Below are positions 50,735 through 59,841 of a stretch of DNA of 64,000 nucleotides, one piece after another (positions within the stretch are counted from its first letter, which is position 1; each line of letters starts with the position of its first letter). The DNA is from Alkalibacillus flavidus (GTDB taxonomy: Bacteria; Bacillota; Bacilli; Bacillales; Alkalibacillaceae): the NCBI RefSeq assembly GCF_040545925.1, contig NZ_JBEPMX010000010.1:1-64000 (forward strand), in the 5' to 3' direction. Both the position numbers and the translations under genes were made by a program. Below the pieces are notes generated by a model. That model was not told the origin of the DNA, did no database searches, and saw only the letters and a list, made by a program, of their open reading frames with translations.

Positions 50735-51508
50735 TTATTCCCACTTAAAGTCAGGCTGTCTTTTGTTTAGGAAAGCATCGACGCCTTCATGGTGGTCGTT
50801 TGTTTTTCGCATGGCTGTTTGTGCAGTCGTTTCTGCTGCTAAAATAGACTTCAATTCGTCAAGCTGTTGTTGGTGATAAATCGTTTTCGTTTGAATCATC
50901 GCGAGAATAGGTGAGTTCTTGAGTTTATCCGTATATTGTTTAACCGATTGGTCCAAATCAGACGTAATGACAAAATCGATTAACCCAATTCCTTTCGCTT
51001 CATTAGCTTCTAGCTTTTTACCTTCCCAAATTAAATGTTTCGCTCGGACGGTGCCGACGCGTTGTTGCATCATGAAATGTCCAGCGCCATCTGGGATCAG
51101 CCCGATTCCGATGAAGTTCATCGCAATTTTCGCATCAGATTTCGCTAAGACGTAGTCGCAACCTAATGCCAAACTTAGGCCTAAACCAGCCGCCGATCCG
51201 TTTAAGGCGGCGATCGTGATTTTCGGCATTTGGTATAACGTTAGAACGATTTGTTCTATTATGTTCATGATGTCACTAAAAGCATTGTCGTTATCAGCAC
51301 TTGCAATCATGTTCAAATCGCCACCAGCTGAAAACGCTTTCCCATTCCCTTGTAAAACGATTATTTTCGAGTCGTTTTCACTTGCTTCTTTCAATTTGGT
51401 AGCCAGCACATTTAACATTTCTTCATTCAAAGCATTAACTTGTTCAGGTCGGTTTAAGGTGATTGTGGTGACGCCATCTTCTTCGTGTAATAATACTAAA
51501 TTAGACAT
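50735..51508 (-). CDS. Enoyl-CoA hydratase/isomerase family protein
   Basis: A 257-residue crotonase-fold protein. The oxyanion-hole segments are GKAFSAGGDLNMI and AALNGSAAGLGLSLALGCDY, and the second catalytic position lies in NFIGIGLIPDGAGHFMMQQR, where Asp replaces one of the usual Glu residues of classical hydratases. Isomerase or another crotonase activity is therefore possible. It is 17 bp downstream of an RRNPP-like regulator gene. A GAGGG precedes the ATG. Confidence 0.85.
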   Translation of the reverse strand: MSNLVLLHEEDGVTTITLNRPEQVNALNEEMLNVLATKLKEASENDSKIIVLQGNGKAFSAGGDLNMIASADNDNAFSDIMNIIEQIVLTLYQMPKITIAALNGSAAGLGLSLALGCDYVLAKSDAKIAMNFIGIGLIPDGAGHFMMQQRVGTVRAKHLIWEGKKLEANEAKGIGLIDFVITSDLDQSVKQYTDKLKNSPILAMIQTKTIYHQQQLDELKSILAAETTAQTAMRKTNDHHEGVDAFLNKRQPDFKWE

Positions 51509-51525
51509 AAAATCCCTCGCTTTAA

Positions 51526-52770
51526 TTATATTCCAAGCTTTAATATTTTTTCATAATACGTTATCGCATCACGGTGGTTTTGTTGCGCCATTAATGATTC
51601 AGCCATTAATATGTACAATTCTTTAAGCGTTCGGTTTTCCCCACGTTGCACTAAATAGGGAATCCATTGTTGCTTCGCTTCTAGAAGAAAAGTATTAGTT
51701 GCAACAGTTTGGTTGATTTCGTGGGTTAACATCCAAAGTAAACACCGGATTTTTTGGTCGCCGATTTGTTGGCTCAATGTCTCCCCTTGGTTAATATACG
51801 ATATGGCTGTGTCGTATTCCTGCAAATGATAGTGAATTTTTGCGAAAAGTTGCAAACATCGTAGTTTTTCATATGACGTGTTAAAACCTTCATAAGCTGA
51901 TGTTAGATAGGTAAGAGCTTTATCCCAGTCTTCTTTTTCGATATAAAGGTATGCGATATTGTATTGGAGATTTGCTGTGACGCGTTCAGAGTCCATCATC
52001 GGTCTGGAATTAAGGACTTGAAAGAAATAGTGCTCGGCGATATCGAAAGCTTGTAACAAGGTGTAATTGATACCGAACAAAATATAACAATCAGTAATCT
52101 TAGGGTATAAGAAAGTGTTAATAAATTGTTCTTTAGCGATTTGGCAGTAATGATTACTACGTGACGGTTCATAAAGTCGAGTATATGTCGCCGCGATTAA
52201 ATAATATAAGTCGGGGTCATTTAACCCGTATTCATCGAGAACGTTTTCGGCTTCGATAAAGTGTACAATCGCTTGGTGCGGGTACGCTAAATGAATATAA
52301 TAAATGCCGATAATTTTGTAGAAGTAGTAGCGTTTTTTGTTTTGAAAGCTCGATTGAATGTTGAATAAGTTATCAATAGCATAGTTCGTGACGCGATCAC
52401 TCTTCGTTTCAATTAAGTAATAGAGTTCGATGAGCTTAAAAAAGTGTTGTACATCGTCGTGATGAAAGGGAGATAGAGTTGCTTGAATCGTTTCATATAA
52501 ATCGTGAGCTTCAGTGAAATTTTTCTTTGTAATGAGTTTATAAAGTGTTTCGATATCGTCCTCAATATCACTACCTGAAGCGGATTCAATTGAATGAGCG
52601 GGAATGCCGAGTCGTTCGCAAAGAGATTCAAAAACGGATTGACTGGGTTCGATGATTTTATTTTCGATCTTACTTAAATACGAGATCGAACAGATACCTG
52701 TCGCTAATTGTTTTTGTGATAACCCTTGTTTCGTTCGATGATATTGTATAAAAGAACTCGTATTAAACAT
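51526..52770 (-). CDS. HTH-TPR regulator, RRNPP-like
   Basis: A 414-residue protein with an N-terminal Xre-type helix-turn-helix (GLSQKQLATGICSISYLSKI, residues 15-37) and about 330 residues of TPR-like helical repeats (for example QYNIAYLYIEKEDWDKALTY, FAKIHYHLQEYDTAISYI). This build is that of PlcR/NprR/Rgg-like regulators that bind exported signalling peptides. No cognate small peptide gene is visible; the next gene is an enoyl-CoA hydratase. The ATG at 52770 follows GAGGTG; the GTG at 52779 lies inside that site. Confidence 0.82.
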   Translation of the reverse strand: MFNTSSFIQYHRTKQGLSQKQLATGICSISYLSKIENKIIEPSQSVFESLCERLGIPAHSIESASGSDIEDDIETLYKLITKKNFTEAHDLYETIQATLSPFHHDDVQHFFKLIELYYLIETKSDRVTNYAIDNLFNIQSSFQNKKRYYFYKIIGIYYIHLAYPHQAIVHFIEAENVLDEYGLNDPDLYYLIAATYTRLYEPSRSNHYCQIAKEQFINTFLYPKITDCYILFGINYTLLQAFDIAEHYFFQVLNSRPMMDSERVTANLQYNIAYLYIEKEDWDKALTYLTSAYEGFNTSYEKLRCLQLFAKIHYHLQEYDTAISYINQGETLSQQIGDQKIRCLLWMLTHEINQTVATNTFLLEAKQQWIPYLVQRGENRTLKELYILMAESLMAQQNHRDAITYYEKILKLGI

Positions 52771-52855
52771 AGCATTCACCTCATTCGTTTCTTAAACATC
52801 ATTGGTTGTTGGCGATTATTGGTAACCTTATTGTAATCAAAATTAGTCAGGCTGT

Positions 52856-52896
52856 AAAAAATCCCTTTCGATTCATCGTCTGGAATCGAAAGGGAT
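52856..52896 (-). terminator. Terminator of the chemoreceptor operon
   Basis: On the minus strand a 13-bp perfect stem (complement of 52861-52873 and 52884-52896) is followed by a T-run. Confidence 0.88.
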
Positions 52897-52903
52897 TGAT
52901 TCA

Positions 52904-54553
52904 TTAATGGAAATGTGATGTTTTTTCGTTTAGTTCTTCGATCATAGCCTCGAGCTTTTCGGCTTCTTGTTGTAGTTTTTGGAAGGCATTTTGTTGTTCG
53001 CTTGCTGATGCTGAAATTTCTTCAGTGCCGGCAGCTGTTTCTTCAGTGACAGAGCTAATGCTTTCCATCGTGGCTGTAATTTGTTCAGATTGTTTGCGTG
53101 ACTCATCCATATTGGCGGATAGGCGTTCCAGGCGATCGTAAATTTGTCCCACATGGTCAGCAATATTGTTAAATGAGTTTTCTGATGTGTTCACAGCATC
53201 CACTTGTTGTTCGCTTAGTCGTGTTGTTTCTTCTGTTTGGTTATTGATTTGATCGACGCCTACGCGGATTTGATCGACCATTTGTTTAATATCATCCGTT
53301 GCAGACGTTGATTGGTCAGCAAGCTTACGGACTTCGTCGGCAACAACTGCGAAACCTTTACCGTGTTCGCCAGCACGAGCTGCTTCAATCGCTGCGTTTA
53401 AGGCGAGTAAATTCGTCTGTTCAGCGATGTCGTTAACGAGTGCAACAGCTTGCTCGATTTGTTCTGTATAGTGAGTGAACTGTTCAACCGACTGACGGAC
53501 TTCGGACATGGCTGTTTGGTTGCGTTCCATGATCGTCTTTTGCGATACGAGTGCTTCGTGGCCGTCTTGGACCGCTTGTTGAGCATGCGTGCTTTCCTCA
53601 TTCGCTTTATCGCTTTCTTCGGCGTTGGCTTCAAAATCGTGTTGCATTTTTTCGACGAGCGTGACCGCATCTTGGACGTCATTCGAGATCGATTGACTAC
53701 CTTGAGCTAATTCATCTGTCGAGCTAGCGACTTGTTCGCTACCTTCTGTTAAACTCTTGATTTCGTCATTTAGTTGGGTACTAAATTCATCGACGCGACG
53801 ATTAATCGAATGAATCGACTCGACGGTGTCTTTTAAGTTGTTGATCATTGTCTTGAATGATCGTTTTAATTGGCCGATTTCGTCTTTTTCTTTTTCGTCA
53901 ACTTCAATGTCTAGTGATAGTTTACCAGATGCTGCTTCTTGTGCTTGACTAGATAATGATCTTAACGGATTGGCGATACGATTCGACAAACGTAATGTTA
54001 AGAGTAACGTGAATATGACGAGTACGATACTAGCGATTAAAATAGCTGTTAAAACACCAGCAATCAAGTTTTGTTGCTCTTGTGTATTGTTGTCGTACCA
54101 ATTGTTACTTGCGCGTTCTAGCATGTAAGCATCGTTAACAAGTCCTGCTGTACGCAATGCTTGGCGTTGAACTTCATTCATATCTTCACTTTCTAAAGCT
54201 TGTACAGTTAGTTCTTGCCAATCATTATACTTTTCTTGCGCTTGGGTCGCCCAACGTTCTTGTTCGTCTGTTTTAACTAACTCAGTAATACCTTGAGCCA
54301 TCTCTTCTGTCTGTTCTAGCTGTAATTCAGCTTCTTGTTTCGTCGCGGTAGACGGACTGTAGAAATAGGTTGTGAGTGCTTGTTCTGTCGCATGGAATTG
54401 CGCATAAATCTCTTTACTCTCTAGTAATACATCAATATCATCTTGTGATGACGCCTGTAAGTTCATCATTTCGTATGCGACATATGACACGATCAACAAA
54501 CTTAAAATTAAAGGCGTCAGTGTCATAATATATAATCGTTTTTTAATTGACAT
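52904..54553 (-). CDS. Methyl-accepting chemotaxis protein
   Basis: A 549-residue chemoreceptor. Two membrane helices (about 9-29 and 165-188) flank a helical extracytoplasmic domain of about 135 residues of the four-helix-bundle type. A HAMP domain follows (RIANPLRSLSSQAQEAASG), then a long coiled coil with the signalling tip IAEQTNLLALNAAIEAARAG and VADEVRKLADQST. GGAAGGAG precedes the ATG. It lies 19 bp after a BMP-family binding lipoprotein gene, which suggests that it senses the loaded lipoprotein. Confidence 0.94.
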   Translation of the reverse strand: MSIKKRLYIMTLTPLILSLLIVSYVAYEMMNLQASSQDDIDVLLESKEIYAQFHATEQALTTYFYSPSTATKQEAELQLEQTEEMAQGITELVKTDEQERWATQAQEKYNDWQELTVQALESEDMNEVQRQALRTAGLVNDAYMLERASNNWYDNNTQEQQNLIAGVLTAILIASIVLVIFTLLLTLRLSNRIANPLRSLSSQAQEAASGKLSLDIEVDEKEKDEIGQLKRSFKTMINNLKDTVESIHSINRRVDEFSTQLNDEIKSLTEGSEQVASSTDELAQGSQSISNDVQDAVTLVEKMQHDFEANAEESDKANEESTHAQQAVQDGHEALVSQKTIMERNQTAMSEVRQSVEQFTHYTEQIEQAVALVNDIAEQTNLLALNAAIEAARAGEHGKGFAVVADEVRKLADQSTSATDDIKQMVDQIRVGVDQINNQTEETTRLSEQQVDAVNTSENSFNNIADHVGQIYDRLERLSANMDESRKQSEQITATMESISSVTEETAAGTEEISASASEQQNAFQKLQQEAEKLEAMIEELNEKTSHFH

Positions 54554-54572
54554 TTAAAGACTCCTTCCTCGT

Positions 54573-55520
54573 TTAATTTCGTGCATCGTCTAACGTTTGT
54601 TGTTGTTGATCAGTCAGTTCAATGACGCGGATTGGGGCTAAGCCGACACCGTCTTGATCTAAACCTAATTCGCGGTGATTACCTTCGAGTGTCTCCCCAT
54701 TAGCTAGTTGTTCCATGACATCATAAATCGCGACGTTCACGTTTTTAACCATGGATGTAACAACAGCATCTTCAGCAATCGTATATTGGTCGGTATCCAC
54801 ACCGAAAGCATAGATACCTTGGCTTTGTGCTTCTTGTAGTGCTCCTGTACCCGTGAAACCGGCAGATGGGAATATGTAATCAGCACCTTCATCAATCATA
54901 TCAGCCGCAATATCTGCACCGAGTTGGTCATCATCAAAAGACCCAGCATACTCAGTTAAAATCTCTGTATCAGGGTTGGCTTCGCGAACACCTTCTTTAA
55001 AGCCGTTCTCAAATCGCTGGATAACATCACTTTCCACACCGCCGATGAAACCGACCGTGTCGCTTTCAGTACGCATACCAGCAATCAATCCGACTAAGTG
55101 GCTTCCTTCGTCTTCTTTAAAGGTGATAGATGTGACATTTGGTAGGTCAATTACTGCATCGATCATGACGAATTGTTGATCGGGATACTCTTCCGCTTTC
55201 GCTTCAATCGCAGGAGCTGTTGTAAAACTTAACCCGAAAATTACATCGTGGTCTTGATCGATTAATTCTTGTAATTTTGCTTCATAATCTTGATCAAGTG
55301 GTTCCCGGTAATCGAAAACAACACCTAACTCATCGCGCGCTTGGGTTAACCCTTGGAAAGCTAAGTCACTAAACGCATTATCACCAATACCACTTTCTGT
55401 GACGAGAAGCCCAGCTGACAGCGTATCGTCGCTTGAGTCTATATTCTCATTATTTGAAGAACATGCCGCCATTATAATCAGGATGAAAACAAGCAGGGCG
55501 GTCATTTTATAAAACTTCAT
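54573..55520 (-). CDS. BMP family nucleoside-type binding lipoprotein
   Basis: A 315-residue BMP/TmpC-family substrate-binding lipoprotein; the signal ends in MAACSS. The fold is a periplasmic-binding type I with AGLLVTESGIGDNAFSDLAF at the start, VMIDAVIDLPNVTSITFKED, GFIGGVESDVIQRFENGF, and GVDTDQY near the end. Relatives bind purine nucleosides for an ABC importer. Here no permease or ATPase follows. The only partner is a chemoreceptor, so it may serve sensing, or a transporter encoded elsewhere. GGAGG precedes the ATG. Confidence 0.9.
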   Translation of the reverse strand: MKFYKMTALLVFILIIMAACSSNNENIDSSDDTLSAGLLVTESGIGDNAFSDLAFQGLTQARDELGVVFDYREPLDQDYEAKLQELIDQDHDVIFGLSFTTAPAIEAKAEEYPDQQFVMIDAVIDLPNVTSITFKEDEGSHLVGLIAGMRTESDTVGFIGGVESDVIQRFENGFKEGVREANPDTEILTEYAGSFDDDQLGADIAADMIDEGADYIFPSAGFTGTGALQEAQSQGIYAFGVDTDQYTIAEDAVVTSMVKNVNVAIYDVMEQLANGETLEGNHRELGLDQDGVGLAPIRVIELTDQQQQTLDDARN

Positions 55521-55550
55521 AGAAAACCTCCTAATTTAAAATAAATGTCG

Positions 55551-55603
55551 AAATTTATCGGTAATTCTTACTAAGATATTATCTTATATTTCTCGATAAA
55601 TTT
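55551..55603. promoter_or_regulatory. Nested dyads upstream of the BMP-chemoreceptor operon
   Basis: An outer perfect 10-bp inverted repeat (55551-55560 and 55594-55603) encloses a 15-base palindrome taagatattatctta (55572-55586), nearly concentric with it. On the minus strand GATAAT inside the inner palindrome with TTTAAA 17 bp upstream could be the promoter. The layout suggests operators of one or two regulators. Confidence 0.55.
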
Positions 55604-55689
55604 AAAGGTTAAAGTTGGAAAAAATAAAATTCATTTGACGTTCTGATCGTTTAAGCTTAAGATTAAAAGTGACAAAATAATCAATAGAA

Positions 55690-55850
55690 TATGTAGGTGT
55701 AAATGACAATTGTTGTTTACTTAATAGGGAAGTCCGGTGCGAATCCGGCGCGGTCCCGCCACTGTGTAGGGGAGCTACTGACCATGCCACTGTCAAATGA
55801 CGGGAAGGGGTTAGACGCTTCGATCCTGAGCCAGGAGACCTGCCTATATA
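55690..55850 (+). promoter_or_regulatory. Cobalamin riboswitch
   Basis: The leader contains the conserved core aatagggaagtccggtgc, gcgaatccggcgcggtcccg and ccgccactgt, then the B12 box gccaggagacctgcc (55830-55844). These are the adenosylcobalamin aptamer hallmarks in the right order and spacing. It precedes btuFCD, and a terminator follows at 55928-55975. Confidence 0.95.
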
Positions 55851-55927
55851 TTTTAGCTGATTTCCTTCGGGGTTAAAGGAAACGCTATATATCAATCAAA
55901 CGATTCATATATAGTTTGAAAGCCATG

Positions 55928-55975
55928 ATGCGCTTGTTTTCTCTAAACTCACGGAGGAAATAAGCGCATTTTTTA
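55928..55975 (+). terminator. Riboswitch-controlled terminator
   Basis: A long stem with an 8-bp perfect base (atgcgctt 55928-55935 with aagcgcat 55962-55969) is followed by six T, between the cobalamin aptamer and btuF. Cobalamin binding should favour this terminator and shut off btuFCD. Confidence 0.85.
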
Positions 55976-55997
55976 ATACAGAAAGGAAGAGGTTAAG

Positions 55998-57017
55998 ATG
56001 ATGTTAGGTAAAATGAAGCAATGGGTATTAATCGTCTTACTCGTGCTAGTTGTCGGGTTAACAGCTTGCCAAAATGGTGAAGAATCCACAGATGACACAA
56101 CTAGTACAGACAATACGGAACAACAAGAATCTGAAGAGAACACTTCAGATGAAAACGACGACGACAACAGCGAAGCAAGTGAAGAATCAGAATCGACATT
56201 TCCTGTGACGATCACCGACCGAACAGATCAAGAGATAACGATCGAAGAAAAACCTGAGTCGATCGTATCTGTTATTCCGAGCGCAACAGAAATTGTATAT
56301 GCCGTTGGAGCTGGTGATGCTGTTGATGGTGTGTCACAATGGGCCGATTATCCAAAAGAAGTGAACGACGTTGAAACAGTAGGAGATATGAACTTAAATA
56401 TTGAAAAAATCGTGAGCTTAGAACCAGATTTAGTCGTCGCTGACGTACAAAATGCCGATGATATCGACGCGATGCGTGATGCAGGATTAAATGTATTAGT
56501 CATTGGTTCGCAAAGCTTAGATGCAGTGTACCGTGATATTGAGATGGTCGGTCAAGCAACAGGTCATATGGATCAGGCTAAGGACATCGTCAGTGATATG
56601 CGATCACGCGTCAGTGATGTGAAAGATGCGGTTAGCGACATTCCAGAAGAAGAGCGGAAGCGTGTTTGGGTCGAGGTTGGACCCCAGTTATTTTCTGGTG
56701 CACAAGGGTCGTTTTTACACGAAATTTTAACGCTTGCTGGTGGGCTTAACATTATCGGTGATCAAGAAGGTTGGCCCCAAGTGAGTGAGGAAGTGATCAT
56801 TGAACAGAACCCAGATGTTATCATAACAACTTACGGTGAAACGACAGAAAATGCACACGAGAAGATCATGAACCGTGACGGTTGGGATACGATTACAGCG
56901 GTGCAAGAAGAAGCGATTTATGACATGAAAAACAACTTATTATCTCGACCTGGTCCGCGTTTGGTTGATGGTTTAGAAGAATTGGCACGAATACTTTATC
57001 CGAACGAAATGAATTAA
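55998..57017 (+). CDS. btuF: Cobalamin-binding lipoprotein BtuF
   Basis: A 339-residue lipoprotein (lipobox LTAC, then about 45 acidic Ser/Glu/Asp-rich residues) with a helical-backbone metal-chelate binding domain: ESIVSVIPSATEIVYAVGAG, VVGD-type NVLVIGSQSLDAVYRDIEMV, and PRLVDGLEELARILYP. Being first in a three-gene operon behind a cobalamin riboswitch, it should capture vitamin B12 or cobinamide. AAAGGAAGAGG precedes the ATG. Confidence 0.92.
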   Translation: MMLGKMKQWVLIVLLVLVVGLTACQNGEESTDDTTSTDNTEQQESEENTSDENDDDNSEASEESESTFPVTITDRTDQEITIEEKPESIVSVIPSATEIVYAVGAGDAVDGVSQWADYPKEVNDVETVGDMNLNIEKIVSLEPDLVVADVQNADDIDAMRDAGLNVLVIGSQSLDAVYRDIEMVGQATGHMDQAKDIVSDMRSRVSDVKDAVSDIPEEERKRVWVEVGPQLFSGAQGSFLHEILTLAGGLNIIGDQEGWPQVSEEVIIEQNPDVIITTYGETTENAHEKIMNRDGWDTITAVQEEAIYDMKNNLLSRPGPRLVDGLEELARILYPNEMN

Positions 57018-57043
57018 TTTTTTAAATTGAATGGATGTTACAC

Positions 57044-58084
57044 ATGACGAAACACAAAACGTTATGGCTTTCATTAATCGGTTTGCTGCTAGGGCTCGCT
57101 GTATTAATGAGTCTATCGATCTCACTCGGTTCTGCCAATATATCATTCACAACTGTCTGGCAAGTGATTTTATCGCGCGTGCCTATTGTGAATGGCTTCA
57201 TAAACGGAACATGGTCGGATGCCACTGAAACGATTGTCGTCGATTTACGTATGCCGCGGATTTTGCTAGCAGCTCTTGTTGGAGCAGCATTAGCGCTTGC
57301 AGGTGCGCTTTATCAAGGGGTTTTACGTAATCCGTTAGCGGATCCGTTTATTTTAGGGGTGTCTTCGGGCGCTTCATTTGGTGCCGCTATAACGTTTGTG
57401 TTTGGCCTGCAGTTGATGTGGCTCGGTCAATTCACGTTGCCTGTTGTCGCGTTTGTGTTTGGCTTTGTCACATTAATGATTGTTTATATGATTGCTCGCA
57501 TTGGGCAAAAAGTTCGCATGGAAACCATTATATTAGCAGGTGTAGTTGTTCAATCTTTCCTCGGGGCATGCTTGTCATTAGTCATGGCTTTAGCAAACGA
57601 AAAACTACAGACGATTGTGTTTTGGATGATGGGTAGTTTAACGTTAACGGACTGGAGTTATACAGCGGTTGTGTTACCTGTCATGGCTGTAACAGTCATC
57701 ATATCGTTATTTTTCACACGTGAGTTAAATATGCTCGGTTTAGGCGAAGAGGTGGCCCACCATTCAGGGGTGTCTGTCGAACGGACGCGTTTCATATTAT
57801 TGATTTTAGCATCGCTTATGACCGGAGCGGCTGTATCCGTCTCGGGGGCAATCGGTTTTGTCGGCTTAGTCGTCCCGCATATGATTCGGCTCATCGTTGG
57901 GTCGGATTACCGATTGATTTTGCCTCTATCACTCGTTGGTGGTGCGATTTTCCTTGTCGGGGCAGATACGTTGGCTCGGGTGGTTTTAGCACCGCGTGAG
58001 TTGCCGTTAGGTGTCATTACAGCCTTTTTAGGCGCGCCGTTTTTCATTTATTTACTCCGCCAAGCGAAGCGGGAGTATTTCTAG
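57044..58084 (+). CDS. btuC: Cobalamin ABC transporter permease
   Basis: A 346-residue FecCD/BtuC-family permease with about ten helices. RMPRILLAALVGAALALAGA, YQGVLRNPLADPFILGVSSG and GAIGFVGLVVPHMIRLIVG are the family's signature stretches. I use the ATG at 57044 with GGATG upstream; an ATG at 57035 is also in frame. It follows btuF by 26 bp. Confidence 0.92.
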   Translation: MTKHKTLWLSLIGLLLGLAVLMSLSISLGSANISFTTVWQVILSRVPIVNGFINGTWSDATETIVVDLRMPRILLAALVGAALALAGALYQGVLRNPLADPFILGVSSGASFGAAITFVFGLQLMWLGQFTLPVVAFVFGFVTLMIVYMIARIGQKVRMETIILAGVVVQSFLGACLSLVMALANEKLQTIVFWMMGSLTLTDWSYTAVVLPVMAVTVIISLFFTRELNMLGLGEEVAHHSGVSVERTRFILLILASLMTGAAVSVSGAIGFVGLVVPHMIRLIVGSDYRLILPLSLVGGAIFLVGADTLARVVLAPRELPLGVITAFLGAPFFIYLLRQAKREYF

Positions 58085-58094
58085 GAGGATGTCT

Positions 58095-58859
58095 ATGTTA
58101 TCGCTACAACATGTTACGAAAATGATCGATGCACAACCGTTAGTGTCAGATGTCTCTTTTGATGTTGAGAAGGGGCAATGCTTCGGCTTAATCGGACCGA
58201 ATGGGGCAGGTAAATCGACGTTAATGAAGTTGATCTCAGGTGTGTATGATACAACAGGCGGGCAGGTGCGTTTAGATGGTCAGCCGATCAAACGGTGGTC
58301 ACATAAAAAACGGGCCCAACGAGTGTCTGTGTTAACGCAAGATGGGTTGTCGCCTTACCCGATCTCAGTGCTGAATGCGGTCATGATGGGGCGTTATCCG
58401 CATTTGAAATTTTTCCAGCGTGAAAGTGACGACGATATGAAGCGGGTACAAGACGTTTTAGCGATTACAGGACTTTCAAATATGCAAGATCAAATGCTCG
58501 ATACGCTTAGTGGTGGTGAACGCCAACGTGTAGCGATTGCGAAAGCGATGGTACAAGAACCGGACTTATTATTACTCGATGAGCCGACGTCTTATTTAGA
58601 TATTGGGTATCAAACAGAAGTGCTTAACTTAGTGCAAGATTGGCAAAAACGGACAGGTTTAACCGTCTTAATGGTATTGCACGATTTGAATTTAGCAGCG
58701 CAGTATTGTGACCGGTTAATTTTGATGGACAAAGGGGAAGTCGTGAAAGAAGGAACGAGCGATGATATTTTGACGACGGAAACGCTCGCGACGGTTTACC
58801 AAACGACTCCTGAAATTGTTCGTCATCCGACAAAAAATATTCCACAAATTTTACTCTAA
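58095..58859 (+). CDS. btuD: Cobalamin ABC transporter ATPase
   Basis: A 254-residue FecE/BtuD-type ATPase: Walker A GPNGAGKST, signature LSGGERQR, Walker B LLLLDEPTSYLD and H-loop VLHDLN are complete. The ATG at 58095 lies six bases after AGGAGG; an ATG at 58089 abuts it. The gene starts 10 bp after the permease stop and ends the riboswitch-controlled operon. Confidence 0.93.
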   Translation: MLSLQHVTKMIDAQPLVSDVSFDVEKGQCFGLIGPNGAGKSTLMKLISGVYDTTGGQVRLDGQPIKRWSHKKRAQRVSVLTQDGLSPYPISVLNAVMMGRYPHLKFFQRESDDDMKRVQDVLAITGLSNMQDQMLDTLSGGERQRVAIAKAMVQEPDLLLLDEPTSYLDIGYQTEVLNLVQDWQKRTGLTVLMVLHDLNLAAQYCDRLILMDKGEVVKEGTSDDILTTETLATVYQTTPEIVRHPTKNIPQILL

Positions 58860-58936
58860 AGGCATCTTCCGTCAATCATGTTATGTATAATAGAATAGAC
58901 AAGAGTACGTAGCTATGAATGGGAGATGACACATGT

Positions 58937-59752
58937 ATGGAATGGCGTAATATATATCGTGGTATATTAATGGGAATTAGTGATATTGTCCCTGGTGTGA
59001 GCGGTGGAACGATCGCTGTTGTATTAGGTATTTATCAACGATTAATTGAAGCCATTAATGGTGTATTATCGCGCGAATGGAAGAAACATTTTGCCTTTCT
59101 AATTCCATTAGGAGTAGGTGTATTATTCGCGTTGTTTACGCTTGCCAATGCGATTGATTGGTTGTTTGAACATTATCCGAATCAAATTCAATTTTTATTT
59201 ATCGGTCTTATCATTGGGATTATTCCGATGTTGTTAAAGAAAGCGAATGTATCGTCGACGTTTGGGGCGACGCATTATAGTTTATTTGTATTAGCAGCTA
59301 TTCTTGTCGCGTCAATGGCGTTTTTCCAAGAAGGCGTATCCGATGCGATAACAACGTTTGATGCTAGAACGTATGTATTGTTGTTTTTATCAGGGTGGCT
59401 GGCAAGTTCGGCAATGATTTTGCCTGGTATTAGCGGATCGATGTTGTTGCTTATTGTCGGCATGTACCCGACGTTTACGTACGTTTTAGGTGATGTTATT
59501 ATTCAAGGCTTGATTCCATTAGCGCTTGGTATAGGATTCGGTCTGTTAGTGATGAGTAAAATTATACGTTATTTTTTAACGCATTATTTTTATCAAATGT
59601 ATGCGTTGATTATTGGACTCGTGGTCGGATCTGTTGTCGTGGTGTATCCAGGGTTTCAGCCGAGTTTTATATTAAATATTATAAGTGTTGCTCTTATTGG
59701 TGTCGGCATTTATGTCGCTGTGTTGCTCGGGAAGTTAGAGCATCAAGGATAA
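58937..59752 (+). CDS. popT: DUF368 undecaprenyl-phosphate transporter (PopT type)
   Basis: A 271-residue membrane protein with eight or nine helices. The start RGILMGISDIVPGVSGGTIA and the internal repeat SGWLASSAMILPGISGSMLL carry the duplicated PGxSGG/PGISGS motifs of DUF368. DUF368 members have been shown to recycle undecaprenyl phosphate across the membrane for cell-wall synthesis. The ATG at 58937 follows GGGAG at a spacing of 11. A TATAAT lies upstream. Monocistronic, with its own terminator. Confidence 0.87.
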   Translation: MEWRNIYRGILMGISDIVPGVSGGTIAVVLGIYQRLIEAINGVLSREWKKHFAFLIPLGVGVLFALFTLANAIDWLFEHYPNQIQFLFIGLIIGIIPMLLKKANVSSTFGATHYSLFVLAAILVASMAFFQEGVSDAITTFDARTYVLLFLSGWLASSAMILPGISGSMLLLIVGMYPTFTYVLGDVIIQGLIPLALGIGFGLLVMSKIIRYFLTHYFYQMYALIIGLVVGSVVVVYPGFQPSFILNIISVALIGVGIYVAVLLGKLEHQG

Positions 59753-59762
59753 AGAAGAAAAC

Positions 59763-59802
59763 GGGGTCATCCTACTATAAAAGTAGGGTGACTCAGTTTT
59801 TT
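59763..59802 (+). terminator. popT terminator
   Basis: A 12-bp stem with mismatches (59764-59775 with 59783-59794) is followed by seven T. Confidence 0.78.
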
Positions 59803-59841
59803 TATTACAAGTTATTGTGCGTTCTTCGATTTATTTGGGCG

